Made by a program: the position numbers and the translations under genes
Shown: piece after piece, positions 51,015 through 59,335 of the stretch
How the letters are laid out: the number at the start of each line of letters is the position of its first letter
Numbering within the stretch: the first letter of the stretch is position 1
Notes under the pieces: model-generated
The model's database searches: none
The model's input: the letters and a program-made list of their open reading frames with translations, nothing else
Told to the model about the DNA's origin: nothing
NCBI RefSeq assembly: GCF_900112175.1
Contig: NZ_FOYT01000001.1
Location: 1,488,001 to 1,552,000, forward strand
Direction of reading: 5' to 3'
DNA length: 64,000 nt
From: Halogeometricum rufum
Lineage (GTDB): Archaea > Halobacteriota > Halobacteria > Halobacteriales > Haloferacaceae

Positions 51015-52714
51015 ACCGAGAGAAACTCACACTCATCACGAACGACAACGAACCCACCTCGCACGTCCGCGTCGGGCGAAGCCGAGTCTCCCCCTCGACG
51101 GACGTGGTGCAGGTGTCGTACCGCGGACAGAGCGCGTACTTTCGCGTCCAGACCGAAGACGACCGGGTCGCGAACAAGATTCGCAACCGCGGGTACGTCC
51201 ACGGGAACGTCGCACCCATCCTCGGCGGTAGCGACGACGTCGGCCGGAAGTGCCTCGTGGATTCGAGTGCGACGATTCGCGACGTTCCGGCCTGTTCGAC
51301 CGCCAAGCTGTACGCTCCCGGTACCGACGAGGACCAACTCACGTCGGCGCTCGTGGACTCGCAGTACCTGCTCCACGAGATAGAGGAGGTTCCGAAGTTC
51401 GGCCCCGACGGCTTCAGTTTCACCGTCGTGGAGATGGATCCGTCCGGCTACTCGACGCTCAGAGTGACCCCCGAGACGGAGTTCGAATTCGTCGACGAGG
51501 GTGAGTGGGCCGAGCAACGCCGCGAGCGGAAGACGCAGAGTCGGGGTGCGGACGAGGCAGGCGCGGGCGGCGGCCGCGGCGAGTCCGACGACGAAGAACC
51601 CACCGTCGACATCGAACCGACGAATCCGAGCGTCAGTTTCGAGGAGGACGTGGCGGGACTCGAATCGGTCAAGCAGACGGCTCGGATGCTGCTGTCGCTG
51701 TACGACCCCGACGTGCAGGCCCAGATGAAGGAGTTGTACGGCGGCACGTTCGCGTCTCGGAGCGGGAGTATGCTCCTGTACGGCCCGCCCGGGTGCGGGA
51801 AGACGCTCGTGTCGGAGGCCATCGCGTACGAGGCGAAGCACGAGACGGACATCGAGGCGCGCCGCGGAGACGTGAAGTTCCTCGAAGTCGAGGCGAGCGA
51901 CATCGTCTCGAAGTACATGGGCGAGTCGGAGAAGAACATCCGGGCGGTGTTCGACCAGGCGCACGACCTGTCGAGCGAGGGGTTCGTCGTCCTTTTTTTC
52001 GACGAAGTCGAGACGCTCATCCCGGACCGAAGCGACGAGAACCTCAAGCGGTCCGAGCGGTCACTCACCAACGCGTTCCTGCAGGAGATGAACGACGTGG
52101 AGGACAACCTGTTCGTCATCGGCGCGACGAACATGCCGTTCTCCATCGACCCGGCCGCGACTCGCCGGTTCCCCATTCAGCAGTTCATCCCGCAACCGGA
52201 CGAGCGCGTGATGTCGCAGGTTTGGCAGAAGACGCTCTCCTCGCTGCCCAACGCGGGCGACATCGACTTCGAGCGGCTCGGGCGGAAGTCGACCGGCTAC
52301 ACGCCCGCCGAAGTCGCAGACCGCGTCCTGGGGAGCGACCTCAGGCGCGAACTCATCGAGAGCGTCGTCGAGGACGGCCGCGAGCCGATAACCGTCACGA
52401 CGGACTACCTCGTCGAACAGCTCGAATCGACGGAACCGAAGACGGTCAACCAGTACGTCGCAAGCGTCAGAAAACAGCTCTCGGACCTCGAAGGCTATCC
52501 CGAACTGAAGCGGTACATCGAACGACAGGTCGAGGAGTTGGACGAACCGACCGGCGGCCGCGACGGCGGTGGGTCGGGCGCCGAACTGGTCCGACAGCTG
52601 ATGCAGAGCGCCGACGGCGACGGCGACGCTTCGGACCCGAGCGCCGACGGCGCCGGCGAGGCACCGTCCTCCGACGGCGGCGGCGGAGACGGCGCGGAGG
52701 CCGGTGGTGACTGA
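51011..52714 (+). CDS. AAA+ ATPase: Cdc48-like N-domain with Vps4/katanin-like core
   Basis: 567 aa. Residues about 15-165 have the Cdc48/p97 N-domain pattern (SRVSPSTDVVQVSY ... KLYAPGT ... FSFTVVEMDPSGYSTLRVTPETEFEF). A linker (166-205) leads to one AAA+ module: Walker A GPPGCGKT 258-265, pore loop SKYMGESEK (300-308), Walker B VVLFFDE 326-332, sensor Asn374 in VIGATNMPF, and Arg finger pair at 385-386 in IDPAATRRFPIQQFIPQP. That last stretch resembles the Vps4/katanin/Msp1 clade rather than the GRFD of Cdc48 D1. The C-terminal 50 residues are acidic Gly/Asp-rich. Predicted protein-remodelling motor. Confidence 0.9.
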   Translation: MNREKLTLITNDNEPTSHVRVGRSRVSPSTDVVQVSYRGQSAYFRVQTEDDRVANKIRNRGYVHGNVAPILGGSDDVGRKCLVDSSATIRDVPACSTAKLYAPGTDEDQLTSALVDSQYLLHEIEEVPKFGPDGFSFTVVEMDPSGYSTLRVTPETEFEFVDEGEWAEQRRERKTQSRGADEAGAGGGRGESDDEEPTVDIEPTNPSVSFEEDVAGLESVKQTARMLLSLYDPDVQAQMKELYGGTFASRSGSMLLYGPPGCGKTLVSEAIAYEAKHETDIEARRGDVKFLEVEASDIVSKYMGESEKNIRAVFDQAHDLSSEGFVVLFFDEVETLIPDRSDENLKRSERSLTNAFLQEMNDVEDNLFVIGATNMPFSIDPAATRRFPIQQFIPQPDERVMSQVWQKTLSSLPNAGDIDFERLGRKSTGYTPAEVADRVLGSDLRRELIESVVEDGREPITVTTDYLVEQLESTEPKTVNQYVASVRKQLSDLEGYPELKRYIERQVEELDEPTGGRDGGGSGAELVRQLMQSADGDGDASDPSADGAGEAPSSDGGGGDGAEAGGD

Positions 52715-52719
52715 GAGCG

Positions 52720-55503
52720 ATGGCCGCCGAACACCACCGGTACGTGCGGTCGCACGCGTTCGAGGTGGGCGACGTCGTGGCGACGGCGTCGGGCCCCGAC
52801 TACGCCGCGGTCACCGACGGAGAGCGAGTCGAACTCGTCGACACCGACGGTCACGTCGCCGTCGAACTGGACGCGCCCGTCAGCGCACTCGCCGCGGACC
52901 GAACGCGGACGTACTGTCTCTGTGAGTCGGACGTCACCGCAGTCTCGCGCGGTGGTGCGGTCACGTGGCGGGTGGACGTCGCGGACGCGCAGGAACTGAC
53001 GGCCGACCCGGCGGGCACGTTCGTCGTCGTCGCGACGAGCGAGGGCGAACTGGTCGGCCTCGACGCCGACGTCGGGACGGAACGGTTTCGCGTCCCCCAA
53101 CCCCACCGCGACGTCGCCGGCGCGCCGAACGTCACCTGCCTCGGCGACAGCGTCGTGCTCGCGAGTTGGTCGTTCGTCACCGTCCTCGACGACCGAGGGG
53201 AGACGGTCGCCGAGACGTCCATCGACGGCGCGGCGGAGTCCGTCTCGTCGCTCGGCGACGACCGGATACTCGTCTCGACGAAGGACGGCCGTCTGGTCTG
53301 TCTGGACGCCGAGGGCGAGGTGGCGTGGGAACACCGCGCGGACGTCTCGTGGGTCGCCGAGAGCGGCGACGAGTGGGTCGCGGCCGTCCTCGACGACGAG
53401 GACGCCATCGGAGCCATCGAACCCGACGGGACTGTCGAAGCCGTCCACGACCGGTCGGGGTCGGCGCACGCCGTCGCGGCCGACGGGAGTACCGTCTGCG
53501 TCGTTCGGAACGGGACGCTCGTCGCGTACCGCGCGGCGGGCGCCGCCGCCGACCTCTCGGTCGCGTTCGACGACGACCACCTCGTCCCGGGCGAGGAACT
53601 CACGGTGACGATACAGAACGAGGGCGACGAACGCGCCGTTGCGACGGTGGCCGTGGACGCCGACGGGGCCACGGTGGGAACGACGGCGTTCGACGTTACG
53701 CTCGACCCGGGCGAACGGAGCGACCGGCAGGTAGACGTCGTCGCCGTCGAGTCCGGCCGCCAGTCCGTGGACGCGCGCGTCACGCTCGACGGCGAACGGG
53801 CCGCCGAAACGACGTTCGAAGTGTCGGAACTGTCGGGCGACCCCGTGACAGCCGACGCCGTCGTTCGCGACGTCTCGGAGGGCGGAGCGTCGGTCGAGGT
53901 GATGGTCCGGAACGACTCGCACGAACCGCTCACCCGGGTCGGAGTCGGTTCTCGGGGGACGGCGACGGTTCCACCCGGTCGGACGGAGACGTTCACCGTC
54001 CGGCGGTCGCTCCCCGTCGACCGCCTCTCCGTCGTCGGGCAGAACGTCGACGTCGAGGCGTCGGTCGAGTCCGACCTGGACGAACCGGTCGTCTCGGTCC
54101 GCGGCCGCGACGACGGCTGGTTCGACGTGCGCGTCGTGAACGAGACGGACACGCGGTTCGAGGACGTCCTCCGCGTCGAGGTTTCGGGGAGCGTCGAGGC
54201 CGACCCGTTCCCCGCCGCCGGGGCGACCCGCCCGGTCGAGATTCCCCCGCGAGGGACGTTCGTCCTCGCGTATCCCGCTCCGGGGACGTCGGCCGACGAA
54301 CGGGCGTTCGAGGTGACCGCGTCGCTCGACGGCGTCTCCGCGTCCGTGGACCGACGCCGCGTCCGTGTCTCCGGTCTCGCGGTCGACCCGCTGCGACGGA
54401 CCGGCGCGTCGGAACCGTCCGGCGCTCGGGAACGGACGCGGGCGGGTCCCGCCTCGGAACCGGCACTCCCGGCCGGGAGCGGCGAGGGCGACGCGTCGGC
54501 CGGGAACGTCCCCGCTTCGGTGGACGTCGAACGGTCGTTCGGGGACACGGCGACGGCCGGAACCGCGTTCGTCGAACGGCTCACCGTGGAGAACCACAGC
54601 GACCGACCCGTCGCGCCGGTCGTTCGGTTCGAAGCGACCGACGAGACGCCGTCCGAGCGGGTCGAACTCGACTCGCTGGACCCGGGAGCGGCGACGAGAG
54701 TCACGCGCCGCCACGCCGCGTGGGGACGCGACGAACTCACGCTGGCCGGGGGCGTCGTAACAGACGGCGACGAGCGGGTCGAATCGTTCGGGGCCGCGAG
54801 CGTTCCCGTGGATCCGAACCCCCTGTTGATCCGTCTGTGGGCGCCCGTCGGCGCGTCGACGCTCGACGTCGTCGTCGAGAACACCGGCGACCGGCCGCGG
54901 ATAGTGACCCAAATCGCCGTCCGGGGGGCGCGTAACGGGGAGACCATCGACGAGGTCGTCGACCCCGGCGAGACGGTCGACCGCTCGGTCTCGATGACCG
55001 ACTCGATACCCGACGACGCCGTCCGCGCGGCGGTCGAACACGCGCCCGCAGACGACCCCGACGCGACGGCGTACTTCGAAACGCTGGTCGCGCGCCGGGA
55101 GCGTCCGGGGCGAACCGTCGACCTGTCGGCGGCCGTCGCGCCCGAGACGGATATCGCCGACGGCTACGGTGAAGTCGTCCTCCGGTTCACCAACGAGGGG
55201 GACGCCACGCTCGACGCCGTGACGGTGGAGGCGACGGGCGCGGCGCCCGACGATTACCTCTACTACGGTCCCGAATCGTTCGAGTCGGTCGAATCGGGCG
55301 AGTCGTTCACGCACCGAGTCGACGTCGACGCGGACGCGGACGAACTCCGCCTCCCCGTCGACGTGACCACCGAAACTGCCGACGAGACGGCGAGCGAGTC
55401 CGTCGTCGTCGAATCCGTCGACGGGTCGCTCGCCGCGTCCGGACGTCGCGACGACCCGGCGTTGCGTCCGGTCGTTCTCGTCACGACGGCACGAGAGGAG
55501 TAG
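52720..55503 (+). CDS. Beta-propeller plus Ig-like repeat protein, apparently cytosolic
   Basis: 927 aa, no signal peptide or membrane segment. Residues about 10-275 form PQQ/WD-type propeller blades (AVTDGERVELVDTDGHVAVEL; TFVVVATSEGELVGLDADVGTERF; RILVSTKDGRLVCLDAEGEVAWEH). From about 277 to the end come CARDB-like/Ig-like domains (LVPGEELTVTIQNEGDERAV; AFVERLTVENHSDRPVAPVV; GYGEVVLRFTNEGDATLDAV). Such Ig-like strings are normally extracellular, so their place in a cytosolic frame is unusual. Last gene of the plus-strand operon; stop 59 bases from the convergent operon. Confidence 0.75.
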   Translation: MAAEHHRYVRSHAFEVGDVVATASGPDYAAVTDGERVELVDTDGHVAVELDAPVSALAADRTRTYCLCESDVTAVSRGGAVTWRVDVADAQELTADPAGTFVVVATSEGELVGLDADVGTERFRVPQPHRDVAGAPNVTCLGDSVVLASWSFVTVLDDRGETVAETSIDGAAESVSSLGDDRILVSTKDGRLVCLDAEGEVAWEHRADVSWVAESGDEWVAAVLDDEDAIGAIEPDGTVEAVHDRSGSAHAVAADGSTVCVVRNGTLVAYRAAGAAADLSVAFDDDHLVPGEELTVTIQNEGDERAVATVAVDADGATVGTTAFDVTLDPGERSDRQVDVVAVESGRQSVDARVTLDGERAAETTFEVSELSGDPVTADAVVRDVSEGGASVEVMVRNDSHEPLTRVGVGSRGTATVPPGRTETFTVRRSLPVDRLSVVGQNVDVEASVESDLDEPVVSVRGRDDGWFDVRVVNETDTRFEDVLRVEVSGSVEADPFPAAGATRPVEIPPRGTFVLAYPAPGTSADERAFEVTASLDGVSASVDRRRVRVSGLAVDPLRRTGASEPSGARERTRAGPASEPALPAGSGEGDASAGNVPASVDVERSFGDTATAGTAFVERLTVENHSDRPVAPVVRFEATDETPSERVELDSLDPGAATRVTRRHAAWGRDELTLAGGVVTDGDERVESFGAASVPVDPNPLLIRLWAPVGASTLDVVVENTGDRPRIVTQIAVRGARNGETIDEVVDPGETVDRSVSMTDSIPDDAVRAAVEHAPADDPDATAYFETLVARRERPGRTVDLSAAVAPETDIADGYGEVVLRFTNEGDATLDAVTVEATGAAPDDYLYYGPESFESVESGESFTHRVDVDADADELRLPVDVTTETADETASESVVVESVDGSLAASGRRDDPALRPVVLVTTAREE

Positions 55504-55532
55504 CGCGAGAACTGCGGTCGGAGCGCGAGACT

Positions 55533-55537
55533 GTTTT
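55533..55537 (+). terminator. Oligo-T terminator after the plus-strand operon
   Basis: TTTTT about 30 bases after the stop at 55503, in the 58-base gap between the two convergent operons; T-rich runs end transcription in archaea. No matching tract is seen for the minus-strand operon in the gap. Confidence 0.45.
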
Positions 55538-55561
55538 TCGTCGCCCGCGTCGCCTCGACTC

Positions 55562-58291
55562 TCAGGCGTCGGCCGGGGACGAAGCGACGAGGAAGTCGCC
55601 GCTCGACGCCGTCCGCGCGTCCTGCACGTAGGCGTACAGTCTGCGAGCGACGGTGACGAGGAGTCCGAGCGCGACGAGTCCGTACAGGGCGAGCGACCCG
55701 TACAGCGTGTACTCGGTCACCCGGAGCGACTGCCGCGCGGCCGCTTGTTCGGCGCGTGTCCGACTCGCCTCCTCGGTCGCACCCGCGGCGGTGAACTCCG
55801 TCCGCGCCCGCTCGTAGTGGCTGAGTGCCCTGTCTGTCCGGTCGGTGACCGCGTCGAACCGGGCGGGGTTCAACACGACGCCGTAGTCGAACAGGACGAA
55901 CGTGGCGTTCGCTTCGACGGCGGCGCGCACGTCGCGCGCGTCCCGCCGGGTCGCACTCGCGTTCCGCACCTGTTCGAGGTACGTGTCGAACGCCGCGTCG
56001 GCCTCGGTCCGCAACTGCTCGGCGCGCTCAGATTCGCCGCTGGCGGCCGCGAGGGTTCCGAGACTCCGCTTCGCTCGCGCGCGTTCGATAGTGGTGGCGT
56101 CCTCGGCTGCCAGCGTCTCTCGGTAGTGTCGCTCCTGTTCGGCGACCAGTTCTCCGAGGCGTTCGTCGCCCGCAGTGACGGCGTCTTCGGCCGGTCGGCT
56201 GACCTCCGGCGCGGTCAGGTCGTCGACGTACGCGCGCATGGATCGATGCGCGGCGGCGGCGCGAACGATAGCCGTCTGCGCCGCCGAGTAGTTCCCCGCG
56301 GACTGGGCGTCTCCGGCCGCGGCGGCCGACTCGATGAACAACTGCGTGCCGCGTCCCGCCGCGAGGCCGGCCGAGAGGTCGTCGCTGGGGACGGACTCGC
56401 CCGACTGCAGCCGCGACTCGATACGGTCGAGCGACGTCGACATCTCTCCGGCGACGGTCCCGCGCCATCCGCTCTCGGAGGACTGCTCGCGCAGGGGTTC
56501 GGTGATACGGTCGAACGAGTACGGTTTCGTGGTCGCGCGCACCGTAATTCGCTCGGACTCGACGCCCGACCCGGACAGCACGAACGTCCAGTTGTACGAC
56601 CGGTACAGTTCGGCCTGCGTGTCGAACTGGAGGGCGAACACGAGCGGTGCTCGCTCGCCGGGTTCGAACGCGTTCGGCGGCCGTTCGGCGACCGTCAGCC
56701 ACCGGTCGGGCCCGGACACCTTCTCGAGCGTCACGTCGTCCACGCGCTCGTACTCGAGGAGTTCCGAGACCCGCAGGCTCTCGGTTCGCTCCTTCGTCAC
56801 CACCGTCTCGCCGAACTCGACGTCGTTCCGTTCGACGTCGAGTTCGACGCCGTGGTCGACGGAGACCGCTCGGGTGACGGTCTTCTCCCCCGCCGACGCC
56901 GTCCGGACGGTCACGGTGACCTCGTAGGTTCCCTCGGGCGCGTCCGGGGCCGCGCTGTATTCGAGCGTGGCGCTCCCGGTGCCGAGGCCGGCGACCGACG
57001 ACGGTTCGTCGCTGACGGAGACGTCGACGAGTTCGGTGTCGGTCGTCGCCGTCACGGACTCGACGTCCATCCGCAGGTCACCCGTGTTGCTGAACTCGAC
57101 AGTCGACGTCTCGGTGTGGCTGGCCACCTCCGACTTCGGCCGGTCGAACAGTATCTCCGTGTCCGGCGCCGTCACCTCGCCGAGTTTCGCGGGGTAGATG
57201 ACGCGCGCCTCCACGTCGAACGTCTTCGTCGGACTCCCTCGGTCGTCGGCGGTGAGTTTGACGTCCCACGACAGCGTCTCGTGCTGGTCGGCGCCGTCGC
57301 CCGCCAAGACGGTCATCTCCGCGGTGTCCTCTCCGCCGGGGCCGGTCTCGACGTACGCCAGACCCGACAGCGAGAGTCGGCCGTCAGCCTCGACGCCGAC
57401 GATTTCGCCGGAGACGCCGTCGAGTCCGGAGAACCCGGCCGCCTCTCTGACGGTGAACGTCCTCGTCGACGACTGGCCGACGAGGATGTCGCCGACGTCG
57501 ACGGTGTTCGTGGCCGCCTCCGCGACGGCCGGCTTGCGCACCGTCACGCTGACGGGGAACTGGTCGGAGTGCCCGAGGTTGTCGGTCAGCGTCGCGGAGA
57601 ACTCGTACGTCCCCTCGTCGACGGACGAATCGACGGTCACGTCGAAGTTCATCCCGTCGGTGCTGTCGCCGGCGACTCGGTTCGGGAGGCTCACACCGCC
57701 CACGTCGAACCCGTCCGGAACGCCGGAGAACGTGACCTCCGTCGGCTTCATCACGCCTCGTCCCTCGTTGGATATCTCGGCGGAGACGCGCTCACTCTGG
57801 GCGTCGTCGTCCGTGAATGTGACCGTCGTCTGGTCCGTCCGCACCTCGCCCATCCGGGGAGAGCGCACGTCGACCGACAGCGACAGGCTCTCGCTGGCGA
57901 CGTAGCCGCCGGACTGCGTCTCGACCCGGGCCGTCGCCGAGTGAGTCCCCTCCGACGCGCCGGACTCTGCCGTCGCGTGGTAACTGACGCGGTACGTGCC
58001 GCCGTCCACCACCTGCCAGGACTGGCTCCCACCGCTCCCGCCGCCGTCGGTCCGTTCCCACTCGTCGAAGGTGAAGTAGACGTTGCCCCCGTCCAGACGC
58101 ATCGACTCTGTCGCCGTCACCGTCGCGTTCGAACCGGCGGTGAACGTGAACGACAGCGTGTCGGACTCCGCTTGGTCGTCGAGAGCCTCGTCGAGTTCGA
58201 CTGACCCCGACGCGGCGACTGCCGTCGACGGGACCGACCCGAGGACGACGACGAGTGCCACGAGAGCGGCCAGCAGGCCGGACTTACGCAT
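55562..58291 (-). CDS. Membrane-anchored Ig-like/helical-repeat surface protein
   Basis: 909 aa. Signal peptide 1-26 (LLAALVALVVVLGSVPSTAVAA), then Ig/CARDB-like extracytoplasmic domains to about 620 (VDVRSPRMGEVRTDQTTVTF; FTVREAAGFSGL), then an alpha-helical stretch (about 625-855) with TPR-like pairs (AAGDAQSAGNYSAAQTAIVR; LSHYERARTEFTAAG), and a C-terminal membrane helix (about 859-881) with a short basic-acidic cytosolic tail. Overlaps the upstream gene by 8 bases. No family recognised; topology suggests an outside structural module tied to the membrane. Confidence 0.78.
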   Translation of the reverse strand: MRKSGLLAALVALVVVLGSVPSTAVAASGSVELDEALDDQAESDTLSFTFTAGSNATVTATESMRLDGGNVYFTFDEWERTDGGGSGGSQSWQVVDGGTYRVSYHATAESGASEGTHSATARVETQSGGYVASESLSLSVDVRSPRMGEVRTDQTTVTFTDDDAQSERVSAEISNEGRGVMKPTEVTFSGVPDGFDVGGVSLPNRVAGDSTDGMNFDVTVDSSVDEGTYEFSATLTDNLGHSDQFPVSVTVRKPAVAEAATNTVDVGDILVGQSSTRTFTVREAAGFSGLDGVSGEIVGVEADGRLSLSGLAYVETGPGGEDTAEMTVLAGDGADQHETLSWDVKLTADDRGSPTKTFDVEARVIYPAKLGEVTAPDTEILFDRPKSEVASHTETSTVEFSNTGDLRMDVESVTATTDTELVDVSVSDEPSSVAGLGTGSATLEYSAAPDAPEGTYEVTVTVRTASAGEKTVTRAVSVDHGVELDVERNDVEFGETVVTKERTESLRVSELLEYERVDDVTLEKVSGPDRWLTVAERPPNAFEPGERAPLVFALQFDTQAELYRSYNWTFVLSGSGVESERITVRATTKPYSFDRITEPLREQSSESGWRGTVAGEMSTSLDRIESRLQSGESVPSDDLSAGLAAGRGTQLFIESAAAAGDAQSAGNYSAAQTAIVRAAAAHRSMRAYVDDLTAPEVSRPAEDAVTAGDERLGELVAEQERHYRETLAAEDATTIERARAKRSLGTLAAASGESERAEQLRTEADAAFDTYLEQVRNASATRRDARDVRAAVEANATFVLFDYGVVLNPARFDAVTDRTDRALSHYERARTEFTAAGATEEASRTRAEQAAARQSLRVTEYTLYGSLALYGLVALGLLVTVARRLYAYVQDARTASSGDFLVASSPADA

Positions 58292-59333
58292 CGTCCCACC
58301 CCACGACCGGAACGATTTCGCCCACGCGCGCTGCGCGGGCGTCTCGACCCCACAGTCCGACGCGGTGACCGACGAGTGCGGCGGCGCCCGCGAGGACGAG
58401 TGCGTACGCGAGCGACAGCAACGCGCTGCCGACGGTGAACGTCTCTAGCGCCGTCTCGCTCCGGGCTGCGAGCGACGTCGCCGCCTCCCGTCGGTCGGTC
58501 AGCGAGTGTTCGCCCGCTATCGCCGCGGCCTGCGAGGCGTGTCGATGGACGCGCCGCGCTTCGACGTACTGCGCGTACACGCCGGACGGGTTCGCTCGCA
58601 CGGCCGCGAGCGGCGATTCACAGCCCGAACAGCCGTCGAGGAACGACGACGCACGCGCCGTCGCAGCGTCGAACGTCGCAATGTCCGCCTCGAACGTCGA
58701 GCGGAGGTCGCTCTCTCTGACGGCTAACTCCGAGAACCGCTGGGACGCCCCCGCCCGCTTGAACGCCGACGCCGACTTCGAGAGCAGCGAGAGGCGTTCG
58801 GGAGTCGATTCGGCGTTTCGCGCCCGTTCGAACAGGCGCGACCCCTGTCGCTCGTAGAAGCGGTCCAGCGCGAGACTCGCCAGGTCGGCGTACCGGCTTC
58901 CCCCTGTCTCCCGCAGGTCGGTTATCGCCGTCGCCGTCTCGGCGGCCTTCGACATGCTCGCGTCGTAGTCGCCGTCCTCGGCGAGGCCGTGAGCGCTGAC
59001 GAACGAGTCGAGGGTCGCGAGGACGAGTCGCATCCGTCGCGCCTCCGCGTCGGTGAGGTCACCTATCTGCGTGCTCGTCACGGCTTGACTGCGGACCACT
59101 TCGAGTTCGCCGTACGCCTCCAGGGCGGGTTCCTCCTCGTAACCCCGGAGTTCGGCGAGGAAGTCGTCCGCCGTCTGTGGTTCTACTCGCTGTTCGACCG
59201 TCCCCGCGTCGAAGGCACCGCTCACCGGCGCCGCCGTCAGCAGGAGTGCGGCGACGACGACGAGGGCGGTTCGACCGTACCGCCTCGCGCCGCGCCGGTC
59301 GGTGTCGTCGTGTGATTGTGGTATCTCTCTCAT
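58284..59333 (-). CDS. Helical membrane-anchored surface protein
   Basis: 349 aa. Signal peptide about 15-40 (TALVVVAALLLTAAPVSGA), an alpha-helical extracytoplasmic domain with a CSGC pair (in LDGCSGCESPL), and a C-terminal membrane helix at about 301-325. The start at 59333 lies 2 bases after the previous stop; longer upstream frames are rejected. Its helical domain has the same general makeup as the second half of the 909-residue product of the next gene, so the two could pair. Unrecognised family. Confidence 0.72.
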   Translation of the reverse strand: MREIPQSHDDTDRRGARRYGRTALVVVAALLLTAAPVSGAFDAGTVEQRVEPQTADDFLAELRGYEEEPALEAYGELEVVRSQAVTSTQIGDLTDAEARRMRLVLATLDSFVSAHGLAEDGDYDASMSKAAETATAITDLRETGGSRYADLASLALDRFYERQGSRLFERARNAESTPERLSLLSKSASAFKRAGASQRFSELAVRESDLRSTFEADIATFDAATARASSFLDGCSGCESPLAAVRANPSGVYAQYVEARRVHRHASQAAAIAGEHSLTDRREAATSLAARSETALETFTVGSALLSLAYALVLAGAAALVGHRVGLWGRDARAARVGEIVPVVGWDDA

Positions 59334-59335
59334 CG

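Noticed and set aside
51993-51999. T7 tract as a real terminator ending the operon early
   Set aside because: The gene continues through it with intact sensor and finger motifs; position inside codons argues against a true end, though it may reduce yield.
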